64,000 bases of DNA from Micromonospora yangpuensis (GTDB lineage Bacteria > Actinomycetota > Actinomycetes > Mycobacteriales > Micromonosporaceae): contig NZ_FMIA01000002.1 in NCBI RefSeq assembly GCF_900091615.1, positions 5,208,001 through 5,272,000 on the forward strand. The letters are read 5' to 3'. The notes beneath the pieces were generated by a model. The model worked only from the letters and a program-made list of their open reading frames with translations, was not told the origin of the DNA and ran no database searches. Made by a program: the position numbers and the translations under genes. This document shows positions 50,856 to 58,612 of this stretch, one piece after another (position 1 is the first letter of the stretch; each line of letters begins with the position of its first letter).

Positions 50856-52163
50856 GTGAGTCGAGCCAGCAGCCCGGCCGGCGCGGTCCGCCAGGGCAGC
50901 CTCCGGGAACTCAACCTCGCCGTGGTGCTGCGCCGGATCGCCGCCGCCGCCGACCGGCCACCGTCGCGCGCCGATCTGGCCGCCGACACCGGGTTGACCC
51001 GGGCCACCGTCTCGGCCGTGGTCGACGACCTGATCGGCGGCCGGTTGGTCACCGAGGCGGCCCCGGCACCGCGTACCGGCGCCGGACGGCCCGCCCGGGG
51101 CCTGGTGCTCGCCGACGACGGCCCGGCCGGTCTCGGCCTGGAGGTCAACGTCGACTACCTGGCCGCCTGCGTGGTCGACCTCGCCGGTTCCGTCCGGCAC
51201 CACACCGTGCGCCGGGCCGACCTGCGTCCGGTCTCCCCCGCCGACGCGCTCGCCCAACTGGGTGAGCTGGCCGTCCGGGCCCGCGCCGACGCCCGCCGGC
51301 AGGGCCTCACCCTGGCCGGTACGGCCCTCGGCGTGCCCGGACTGGTAGGCGACGGCGGACTGGTCCGGCTCGCGCCGAACCTGGGCTGGCGGGAGGTGGA
51401 CGTACCGGCCCTGCTGCGCCGGCACCTGCCCCCGATCAGACCGGTCGCCGGGGTGCCGGCGCTGGTGGTCGACAACGAGGCCAACCTCGCGGCGCTCGGC
51501 GAACTGCACGCCGGGACGGCCGGACCGCACAGCTTCCTGCACATCTCCGGCGAGGTGGGCATCGGTGCCGGCATCGTGCTCGACGACGCGCTGTTCCGCG
51601 GCGCCCGCGGCTGGAGCGGCGAGATCGGCCACATCCCGGTCGACCCCGAGGGTCGACCGTGCCGGTGCGGCGGCCAGGGCTGCCTGGAGCAGTACGCCGG
51701 ACAGGAGGCGGTGCTGGCCGCCGCCGGCCTGACCGGGGCGGACCTGCCGGCGGACACCGCGGCGACCCGGCTGACCGACCTCGCCGCGGCCGGGGAACCC
51801 ACCGCGCTGCGGGCCCTGCACGACGCCGGCACCGCGCTCGGGGTGGCGATCGCCGCCGTGGTGAACCTGCTGGACCTGGACACCGTGGTCCTCGGCGGCG
51901 GATACGCCCCGCTGACCCCCTGGCTCCGGCCACCGGTGCTGGCCGAGATCTCCCGCCGGGTGCTCACCGCCGCCTGGTCGCCGGTGACCGTCCGCCCGGC
52001 CACCCTCGGCCCGGAGGCCGCCGTGGTCGGCGGGGCCGGGTCGGTGGTCCGGCAGATCATCGCCGAGCCCATCGGTTGGCTGGCCGGTCGACGCACTTCC
52101 TGGATGGGCGATCCCAGCTCCACCTCGGTACTCTTGCCGAAAGGCAACGATCCGCCGTCCTAG
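50856..52163 (+). CDS. ROK family transcriptional repressor (XylR-like)
   Basis: About 435 residues from a GTG at 50856. The N-terminus is a winged HTH (LRELNLAVVLRRIAAAADRPPSRADLAADTGLTRATVSAVVDDLIGGRLV), followed by the ROK sugar-kinase-like domain: GLGLEVNVDYLAACVVDLAG, VPGLVGDGG, the Cys-containing zinc motif GEIGHIPVDPEGRPCRCGGQGCLEQYAG (residues ~240-268). Divergent position from xylAB and the AT-rich palindrome in between point to xylose-responsive repression of xylAB. Confidence 0.92.
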   Translation: MSRASSPAGAVRQGSLRELNLAVVLRRIAAAADRPPSRADLAADTGLTRATVSAVVDDLIGGRLVTEAAPAPRTGAGRPARGLVLADDGPAGLGLEVNVDYLAACVVDLAGSVRHHTVRRADLRPVSPADALAQLGELAVRARADARRQGLTLAGTALGVPGLVGDGGLVRLAPNLGWREVDVPALLRRHLPPIRPVAGVPALVVDNEANLAALGELHAGTAGPHSFLHISGEVGIGAGIVLDDALFRGARGWSGEIGHIPVDPEGRPCRCGGQGCLEQYAGQEAVLAAAGLTGADLPADTAATRLTDLAAAGEPTALRALHDAGTALGVAIAAVVNLLDLDTVVLGGGYAPLTPWLRPPVLAEISRRVLTAAWSPVTVRPATLGPEAAVVGGAGSVVRQIIAEPIGWLAGRRTSWMGDPSSTSVLLPKGNDPPS

Positions 52164-52179
52164 GGAGTGCGGTACCAGC

Positions 52180-52224
52180 ATGCGCACAGGTCAACCGACC
52201 GTAGCGCCCGGCGACCACCGGTGA
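52180..52224 (+). CDS. 14-residue upstream ORF coupled to the phosphatase gene
   Basis: ATG at 52180 reads MRTGQPTVAPGDHR and its TGA overlaps the GTG at 52221 as GTGA. AGGGAG lies twelve nucleotides upstream. If used, it would couple translation of the phosphatase to the leader. The peptide shows no attenuator-type codon run. Confidence 0.35.
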   Translation: MRTGQPTVAPGDHR

Positions 52225-53960
52225 CGACGCTCCGCCGGGGCGGTCTCGCCGGCCCGGTCAGTGGCGCCGGACAGGTCTCCCGCCGTACCCCGCGAACAGC
52301 CGACGAGACCCGCATCCCCACCGACGACCGGCTTGCCCGGGAGTTGCTGGACGGGCTCGCCGAGGCGGTCGTGACCACCGACGGGGCCGGGAAGGTCACC
52401 CTGGTCAACGCGATGGCGGCCGAGTTGCTCCCGGAGGTGTCCCCCGGCGCCGACCTGGCCGGTTGCCCGGTCCCGACGCTCGCCCGGGCGGTCGCCGCAG
52501 GTGCCGACAGTTTCGACACCGAGCACCACGACCGTCGGCTGCGCGGCACCAGACGACCGTTGGCCGGCGGCGGGTACGCCTGGTACGTGCGGGACGTCAC
52601 CGAGGAACACGCCCGGACCGACGCCCTGCTGGCGGAGCGCTCCCGCACCGCCTTCCTCGCCCAGGCCGGCAGCCGACTCGGCGTGTCGCTGCACCGGGAC
52701 CAGACGCTGCGCACCACCGTGACCCTGCCGGTGCCGTACCTCGCCGACGCGGCGATCGCCGTCCACCTGCCGCCCCCGCCGGCCGAGCACGCCCCGCACT
52801 GGGTCCGGTACGCCGACGGCGACCCCACCCCGGGCAGCGGGACCGGCTCGTGGCAGCTCACCGGGGCGGTGCCCGGACTCGCCGCGGCACTCGACGGTGA
52901 CGCGGGAGATCCGAGCCCCTGGCTGGACGCCGAGCTGGCGGACCTGGCCGCTCTGCTGCCGGCCACCTTCGGCCGGCCCGGCACCGTGCTGGTCAGCCCG
53001 ATGATGGGCGCCGGCGGTCCGGCCGGCGCGCTGGTGCTGGTCCGTCGCGCCGGTCGGGCCGGTTTCGACACCCGGGACATCGACCTGGCCCGTGAGTTCG
53101 CCGCCCGCGCCGGAGCAGCCCTGGCCACCGCCGACCTGTACGGCGAGCAGACCCACCTGGCCCGGGTGCTGCAGAACAGCCTGCTCCCCCCGGACCTGCC
53201 CCGGGTACCCGGCATCTCGCTGGCCGGCGGTTACCGGGCGGCCGGGGACAGCCTGCGCATCGGTGGCGACTTCTACGACGTGTTCCGCACCGGCGACGGC
53301 GGCATGTTCGCGCTCGGCGACGTCTGCGGCAAGGGCGTCGGCGCGGCGGTGCTCACCGGCCGGGTACGCCAGTCGTTGCAGACCCTGAGGCTGGTCGAGC
53401 ACCGCCCGCTGGCCCTGATCGAGCTGCTCAACCGGGCCCTCTTCGACACGCCCGACGCCGCCCGGCGCAGCCAGTTCACCACGCTGCTGCTGGGCTCGAT
53501 GACCCACCAGCCCGACGGCGGCCTGCGGCTGCGGATCGCCGGCGGCGGGCACCCCGCGCCGCTGGTGCTGCGTGCCGACGGCACGGTCACCCCGGTCCGG
53601 GTCGGTGGGATGCCGATCGGTGCCCTGGCCGACGCCCGGTTCGCCGAGGTCGAGATCCGACTCGCCCCGGGTGAGCTGCTGCTGGCGCACACCGACGGGA
53701 TCACCGAGGCCCGGGGTGGCCCGCAGGACCTGGAGATGTTCGGCGAGCACCGGTTGCACCGGGCGCTGGCCGCCGGGGCCGGGCTGCCCCCGGCGGCGGT
53801 GGTCGACCGGCTGCTGCAACTGGTCGACGAGTGGCTGGACGGGCAGAGCCACGACGACATCGCCATGCTGGCCATCGGCACGGACCCGGAGAGCTGCTCG
53901 TCCCGCCGGAGCGGGACGACGGAGAGCTGCTCGTCCCGCCGGAGCGGAACGACGGAGTGA
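52221..53960 (+). CDS. PAS-GAF-SpoIIE (PP2C-type) serine phosphatase
   Basis: 579 residues from a GTG at 52221; a GTG at 52167 in the same frame would add 18 residues. A PAS-like sensor (LARELLDGLAEAVVTTDGAGKVTLVNAMAAELLPEVS) is followed by a GAF-like domain (residues ~130-300) and a C-terminal SpoIIE/PP2C phosphatase with GGDFYDVF, FALGDVCGKGVGAAVLTG, LAHTDGITEARG and SHDDIAMLAIG, i.e. the full metal-binding Asp set. The last 22 residues repeat (SCSSRRSGTTE twice), from a 33-bp DNA repeat. Such enzymes dephosphorylate anti-sigma antagonists or regulate the general stress response. The next gene overlaps by 4 nt. Confidence 0.88.
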   Translation: MTTLRRGGLAGPVSGAGQVSRRTPRTADETRIPTDDRLARELLDGLAEAVVTTDGAGKVTLVNAMAAELLPEVSPGADLAGCPVPTLARAVAAGADSFDTEHHDRRLRGTRRPLAGGGYAWYVRDVTEEHARTDALLAERSRTAFLAQAGSRLGVSLHRDQTLRTTVTLPVPYLADAAIAVHLPPPPAEHAPHWVRYADGDPTPGSGTGSWQLTGAVPGLAAALDGDAGDPSPWLDAELADLAALLPATFGRPGTVLVSPMMGAGGPAGALVLVRRAGRAGFDTRDIDLAREFAARAGAALATADLYGEQTHLARVLQNSLLPPDLPRVPGISLAGGYRAAGDSLRIGGDFYDVFRTGDGGMFALGDVCGKGVGAAVLTGRVRQSLQTLRLVEHRPLALIELLNRALFDTPDAARRSQFTTLLLGSMTHQPDGGLRLRIAGGGHPAPLVLRADGTVTPVRVGGMPIGALADARFAEVEIRLAPGELLLAHTDGITEARGGPQDLEMFGEHRLHRALAAGAGLPPAAVVDRLLQLVDEWLDGQSHDDIAMLAIGTDPESCSSRRSGTTESCSSRRSGTTE

Positions 53961-54943
53961 GCGACGCCGTGGTGCGGGCGTACCTCGACTGCCTGGAGCG
54001 GGTCGACGCCCCGGCGGCGGTCCGCTTGGTCGCCGGGTTGCTCGACGCCGGCTGGTCGGTCGCCGACGTGCTGGTGGACGTGGTCGCCCTCGGCCAACGG
54101 GAGATCGGCCGACGGTGGTTGACCGGGCAGTGGAGCGTCGCCGAGGAACACGCGGCGACGCACGTCAGCGAGTTGGTGGTGGCCGCGGTGGCCGCCCGGA
54201 CGTCCGTACCGCCGAAGGCCGGGCACGCGGTGGTGGCCTGTGTCGAGGGCGAGTGGCACGCGTTGGCCGCCCGGATCGTCGCCGAGGTGGTCCGGGCCGA
54301 GGGTTGGCGGGTGACCTTCCTCGGCGCCAGCGTGCCGGCCCGCCACCTCGTCTCCTACCTGCACCAGAGCGGGCCGGACGCGGTGCTGTTGAGCTGTGTG
54401 CAGCCCAACCGGCTGATCCGGGCCGCCCGGATGATCGAAGCCTGCCGCTCGGCCGGGATGCCGGTCATCGCCGGTGGTCCCGGCTTCGGTCCGGACGGAC
54501 GGTGGGCCACGGCGGTGGGCGCGACGGCCTGGGGCGGATCGGCCCGGGACGCCGCCAGACTGCTGGTGCGGCACGGGCATCCCGGCTTCGGCGCCGGCCC
54601 GGTGCCGCCACCCGGCGCGGACGAGTACGTCGCGGTGCTGCGCCGCCGCCGGGAGGTCGTACAGCTCACCGTCCGGACCGTCGACCCGCCCGAGGACCGG
54701 GCCGAGGAGGTGGCGAACGCGGTGGCCCACCTGGTGGACGCGTTGGCCGCCGCCATCCGGGTGGATGATCCACAACTGCTTGTCGACTTCGTGACCTGGC
54801 AGGACGCGGCGTTGGCCGGCCGCGGAGACAAACGCCCACTGCTGGACACCGTGCTGACCAGCTGTGCCACCGTCCTGGCCGAGCACCCGCAGGCCCGGCA
54901 CTACCTACGGCTGACCCGCGCCGCGGTCGCCCGGTCCGGTTGA
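53957..54943 (+). CDS. Cobalamin (B12)-binding protein with CarH-type light-sensor motif
   Basis: 328 residues from a GTG at 53957 overlapping the phosphatase stop as GTGA. A helical B12-binding-2-type bundle (residues ~1-80) carries W54-x9-E64-H65 (RRWLTGQWSVAEEHAATH), the W-x9-EH pattern of light-sensing adenosylcobalamin proteins such as CarH/LitR. A Rossmann B12 domain follows: GEWHALAARIVAEVV (E-x-H, His101 as expected lower ligand, although the usual Gly is Ala) and LLSCVQPNRLIRAARMIEACRSAGMPVIAGGPGFG. A C-terminal ~90-residue helical domain replaces the DNA-binding head. It probably senses light, B12 or redox and talks to the coupled phosphatase. Confidence 0.82.
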   Translation: MSDAVVRAYLDCLERVDAPAAVRLVAGLLDAGWSVADVLVDVVALGQREIGRRWLTGQWSVAEEHAATHVSELVVAAVAARTSVPPKAGHAVVACVEGEWHALAARIVAEVVRAEGWRVTFLGASVPARHLVSYLHQSGPDAVLLSCVQPNRLIRAARMIEACRSAGMPVIAGGPGFGPDGRWATAVGATAWGGSARDAARLLVRHGHPGFGAGPVPPPGADEYVAVLRRRREVVQLTVRTVDPPEDRAEEVANAVAHLVDALAAAIRVDDPQLLVDFVTWQDAALAGRGDKRPLLDTVLTSCATVLAEHPQARHYLRLTRAAVARSG

Positions 54944-54984
54944 GCCCGCGGCCGGCGCTGGCCACCGGGCGGCCGGCGCCCCGG

Positions 54985-55062
54985 CCGGGTCGGGTCAGGC
55001 CGAGCGGGCGACCGGTGGACCGTCCGGGTCGGGTCAGGCCGAGCGGGCGACCGGTGGACCGT
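54985..55062. repeat. 39-bp tandem duplication at the MarR gene end
   Basis: A 39-bp unit (CGGGTCGGGTCAGGCC...) is present twice, at 54985-55023 and 55024-55062. The second copy contains the last codons and stop of the minus-strand MarR gene (stop at 55034), the first lies just beyond it, so the gene end was duplicated downstream. Confidence 0.9.
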
Positions 55063-55720
55063 CCGGGGCCGTGGGATCGGCGACCAACGACGGCCAGGGT
55101 GGTGAATCGTCGCCGGCCCGCCACCGGTCCGGGCGGATCTCCCGCGACAACCGCCCCGACGGGGGCTCGTCGCCGGCCGGGCGGTCCCGCTCGTGGGTCT
55201 GTCCGGTCGCCGTCGGCTCCTGCGGGTCGTCGTCCGGGCCTCGGTCGGGCCCGGCGCCGCTGTCCGCCGAGGGGTCCCGGCTGACCTGGTCGAACTCCAC
55301 CATGCCGCGCAGCAACGCCTGCCGGCCCGCCGGGCTCATCCGGGCCAGCACCTCGGCCAGCCGCTGCCGACGATCCGCCTGCAGTTCGTCCAGGAGCCGG
55401 CGGGCCTCCCGGGTCAGGTGCAGCGAGATCTCCCGTCGGTCGGAACGACCGGGCTCCCGCTCCAGCATGCCGGCGGCCTCCAGCCGGTCACAGAGCCGGC
55501 TCGCCGAGGACAGGAGCATCTGCAACTCACTGGCGAGCCGGCGGAGGTTGATCCCGTCGTGCTGCTCCACCACCATCACGGCGCGCAGCTGAGCGCTGGA
55601 CAGCCGAGCGACCGGTCGCTGCAGGGCCGCCTCCCAGACGGCCAGCAGGGTGCCTGCCGCGTCGTCCAACGCGGCAGCCATACTCGTCTCAGGTCCGAGC
55701 GGACCACGATTCTCGGCCAT
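55034..55720 (-). CDS. MarR family transcriptional regulator with a long C-terminal tail
   Basis: 228 residues from an ATG at 55720. The first ~140 residues are a MarR winged helix (SSAQLRAVMVVEQHDGINLRRLASELQMLLSSASRLCDRLEAAGMLEREPGRSDRREISLHLTREARRLLDELQADRRQRL). The last ~80 residues are Asp/Pro/Arg-rich and low complexity (DSGAGPDRGPDDDPQEP...) and not part of the family. It is divergent from the phosphatase at 55779 with about 58 bp between starts, so it may regulate that gene and itself. Confidence 0.85.
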   Translation of the reverse strand: MAENRGPLGPETSMAAALDDAAGTLLAVWEAALQRPVARLSSAQLRAVMVVEQHDGINLRRLASELQMLLSSASRLCDRLEAAGMLEREPGRSDRREISLHLTREARRLLDELQADRRQRLAEVLARMSPAGRQALLRGMVEFDQVSRDPSADSGAGPDRGPDDDPQEPTATGQTHERDRPAGDEPPSGRLSREIRPDRWRAGDDSPPWPSLVADPTAPDGPPVARSA

Positions 55721-55778
55721 GTTGGGCACGACATTACCCCGTGGCCCCTGGTGAACGGCCAGTTGAGAGAGGTCGAGC

Positions 55779-56942
55779 ATGAGCGCAGCGGAGGACCGGG
55801 CCCGGCGGAGCCTGATCGAGGCACCGGCCGATCTCCTGCTCGACCGGCTCGGTGCCGAGCTGGCCACCGCGTACGGGATCACCTCGGTCGAGCTCTACCA
55901 GGTCGACTACCGCCTCGCCGAGTTGCTGCCGCTGGGCGAGGGTGCGCCGCTGACCAGCCCGGGTCACCCCGCCTGGCGCTGCTTCGACCATCAGGAGCCG
56001 ATCCTGGTCCAGCAGGTCGGCTGGTTCCCGGTCGGCATGCGGGGTGAGCGGCGCGGGGTGCTCCGGATCGCCCCGGTGCCCGCCGACCCGGACACCGTCG
56101 AGGCGCTCGCCGGCATCGCCACCGCCCTCGGCCACGAGCTGACCGCCGTCTCGGCCGGTACCGACGTGTACCGGGCGGCCCGACGCAGCCGTCGGCTCAC
56201 CCTCGCCGCCGAGATGCAGTGGGAGCTGCTGCCCGCCCGCAGCCGGGTCCGCCCCTCGTTCAGCCTGGCCGGGCAGTTGGAGCCGGCGTACGCGGTGCGA
56301 GGTGACAGCTTCGACTGGTCCGACGACGGCGACCGGTTGTGGCTCGCGACGATCAACGGCACCGGCGAGGGGGTCGCCGCCGCCCTGCTCACCTCGCTGG
56401 CCACCTACGCGTTGCGGAACGCCCGCCGGGCCGGGCTGAGCCTGGCCGACCAGGCCGCCCTGGCCGACCAGGCGGTCTACGCCCTGCACCAGGGCGAGCA
56501 GCACCTCTCCACCCTGCTGATGGAGGTGGAGCTGCGCTCCGGCGTGCTGACCGTCGTCGACGCCGGCTCTCCCCGGCTGGTGCTGCTGCGCGACGACGAC
56601 GTGCACGACCTGCCGATCGAGGCGCAGTTCCCGCTCGGCATGTTCGAGGGCACCGACTACCGGGAGCAGCGGTTCGACCTGCGGCCCGGCGACCGGCTCT
56701 TCGTGGTCAGCGACGGGGTCGTCGACGCCGTCGGGCGCGACGTCCGGTACGGCGACACGGCGCTGGAGCGCTTCCTGCGCCGTACCGGGCCGTTGGCACC
56801 GCTGGACGCGGTCCGCTCGCTCATCGGCGACCTGCGGGCGTTCGTCGCCGGTGACCTGATCGACGACGCCGTGGTGGTCTGCCTGGACTGGACCGGCCCC
56901 CAGCCCTCCGGTGGCCGGGTCAGTACGCTCCCCGACCGTTGA
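55779..56942 (+). CDS. SpoIIE-type PP2C phosphatase, divergent metal site
   Basis: 387 residues from an ATG at 55779 with GAGAGAGG upstream. A GAF-like N-terminal domain (residues ~20-130) precedes a SpoIIE phosphatase fold: PAYAVRGDSFDWSDDGDRLWLATINGTGEGVAAALLTSLATYALRN, then VVDAGSPRLVLLRDD, LFVVSDGVVDAVGRD and LIDDAVVVCLDW. The usual GDVxGxG is INGTGEG, so catalysis may be altered. Together with the phosphatase at 52221 it brackets the B12 and MarR genes. Its 3' end overlaps the next gene on the other strand by 23 bp. Confidence 0.82.
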   Translation: MSAAEDRARRSLIEAPADLLLDRLGAELATAYGITSVELYQVDYRLAELLPLGEGAPLTSPGHPAWRCFDHQEPILVQQVGWFPVGMRGERRGVLRIAPVPADPDTVEALAGIATALGHELTAVSAGTDVYRAARRSRRLTLAAEMQWELLPARSRVRPSFSLAGQLEPAYAVRGDSFDWSDDGDRLWLATINGTGEGVAAALLTSLATYALRNARRAGLSLADQAALADQAVYALHQGEQHLSTLLMEVELRSGVLTVVDAGSPRLVLLRDDDVHDLPIEAQFPLGMFEGTDYREQRFDLRPGDRLFVVSDGVVDAVGRDVRYGDTALERFLRRTGPLAPLDAVRSLIGDLRAFVAGDLIDDAVVVCLDWTGPQPSGGRVSTLPDR

Positions 56943-58485
56943 GCACCGCGCCGACGGTCTTCCACAGGATGGTCAGGTCGGCGGCGAGCGACCAGTTCTC
57001 CACGTAGTAGAGGTCGAGCCGGATGCCGTCCTCCCAGCTCAGGTCGGAGCGTCCGCTGACCTGCCAGAGCCCGGTCATGCCCGGCTTGACCAGCAGCCGG
57101 CGGGCGACGTCGCCGTCGTAGCGGGCCACCTCGGAGGGCAGCGGCGGCCGGGGGCCGACCAGGCTCATCTGCCCGAACAGCACGTTCGCCAGTTGGGGCA
57201 GCTCGTCCAGGGACCACTTGCGCAGCAGCCGCCCGACCCGGGTCACCCGCGGGTCGTCGCGCATCTTGAACAGCAGTCCGTCGGTCTCGTTGCGGGCGGC
57301 CAGCTCGGCCAGCAGGGCGTCGGCGTCGACGACCATGGTGCGGAACTTGAAGACGCCGAACTCCTCGCCACCCTGACCCACCCGGACCTGCCGGAACAGC
57401 ACCGGCCCCCGGCTGTCCAGCTTGATCGCCAACGCGATCACCACCAGCAGCGGCAGCAGCAGCGTGAGCGCGACCGAGGCGGCCGCCCGGTCGACGAAAC
57501 CCTTCACCAGTTTGCGGGCTCCCCGGAACTCCGGCGCCTCGACGTGGATCAGCGGCAGACCGGCGACCGGCCGGGTGTGGATCCGCGGACCCGCGACGTC
57601 GGTGAGCGCCGGCGCGAGCACCAGGTCCACCCCGGTGCCCTCCAGCTGCCAACCGAGGCGACGCAACCGGGTAGCGGTCAGCTCCCCGGAGGCGGTGACC
57701 GCGACGGTGTCCGCCCCGATCGCCGCGGCGGCCTCCGGGATACCCCGGAACGACCCCACCACCGGTACGTCGCCGAGCCGCTGCGCCACCGGTGCCAGCA
57801 GGGCGTCCGGGATGCAGGCCCCGACCACGTGGTAGCCGGCGTACGGTTCCCGCCGCAGGGTGTGCACCAGCTCCAGCACGTGGGCGGTGTCCCCCACCAC
57901 CAGCACCCGACGGGACCAGCCGGCCCCCCGGATCCGGGCCCGGTGCAGGTGCTTGCGGGCGGCGTACCGGGCCACCTCCAGGCCGATGGTGCCGAAGGCG
58001 AAGGAGATGGCGAGGAAGCCCCGGGAGACCCCCACGTCGAAGATGTAGCCGAGGATCGCGACGCTGCCGGCCAACCGCAGACTGGCGGTGCTGACCCGGC
58101 GGTACTCGTCCGCCCCGTAACCGAGCACCCGGTCGTCGTAGCAGCGCATCGCCTTGAGTGAGACCAGCCAGGCGAGCACCAGTCCGGGGGCCACCAGGAC
58201 GTACGGGATCTGCGATCCGATCGGGTCCCGGTCACCGAACCGGGTCAGGTAACCCGCCAGGACGGCGAGCACCACGATGCTGGTGTCCAGCACCATCAGG
58301 GTCTGCACGTACGTCCGTTGTTCGGCGCGGGCGGCCGGCCGGGACGGCCCGGTGCCCGGCTTCGGCGACGTCCTGGCGGGGGTCAACAGCGTCGCCGCGG
58401 CCACCGGTCCTCCCACAGTCTCTCGGTGCCGGCTCCGGCGAGACGACGGCCCGTCGTGGACCTCGTGCCGGAGGCACTCCGACAT
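56920..58485 (-). CDS. Exopolysaccharide polyprenyl-phosphate glycosylphosphotransferase
   Basis: 521 residues. It transfers a sugar phosphate to undecaprenyl phosphate and starts exopolysaccharide chains. Four membrane helices fill residues ~60-170, followed by a CoA-binding-like nucleotide fold (VLVVGDTAHVLELVHTLRREPYAGYHVVGACI) and the catalytic bacterial-sugar-transferase domain: KGFVDRAAASVALTLLLPLLVVIALAIKLDSRGPVLFRQVRVG, KFRTM, KWSLDELPQLANVLFGQMSLVGPRPPLP, KPGMTGLWQVSGRSDLSWEDGIRLDLYYVENWSLAADL. WbaP/CpsE type. The remainder of a polysaccharide cluster is not in view. Confidence 0.93.
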   Translation of the reverse strand: MSECLRHEVHDGPSSRRSRHRETVGGPVAAATLLTPARTSPKPGTGPSRPAARAEQRTYVQTLMVLDTSIVVLAVLAGYLTRFGDRDPIGSQIPYVLVAPGLVLAWLVSLKAMRCYDDRVLGYGADEYRRVSTASLRLAGSVAILGYIFDVGVSRGFLAISFAFGTIGLEVARYAARKHLHRARIRGAGWSRRVLVVGDTAHVLELVHTLRREPYAGYHVVGACIPDALLAPVAQRLGDVPVVGSFRGIPEAAAAIGADTVAVTASGELTATRLRRLGWQLEGTGVDLVLAPALTDVAGPRIHTRPVAGLPLIHVEAPEFRGARKLVKGFVDRAAASVALTLLLPLLVVIALAIKLDSRGPVLFRQVRVGQGGEEFGVFKFRTMVVDADALLAELAARNETDGLLFKMRDDPRVTRVGRLLRKWSLDELPQLANVLFGQMSLVGPRPPLPSEVARYDGDVARRLLVKPGMTGLWQVSGRSDLSWEDGIRLDLYYVENWSLAADLTILWKTVGAVLNGRGAY

Positions 58486-58612
58486 CTTGCCCTGGCAATG
58501 ATGAATACCAATTGCTTCGGACGCATTGCTGTCACTTTTCCACCGGACGGCGGAGCCGGGACAGACCCCTCGTACCGTTGATTCGACACACCGAGCCGCC
58601 AGGTCCCGCGAA

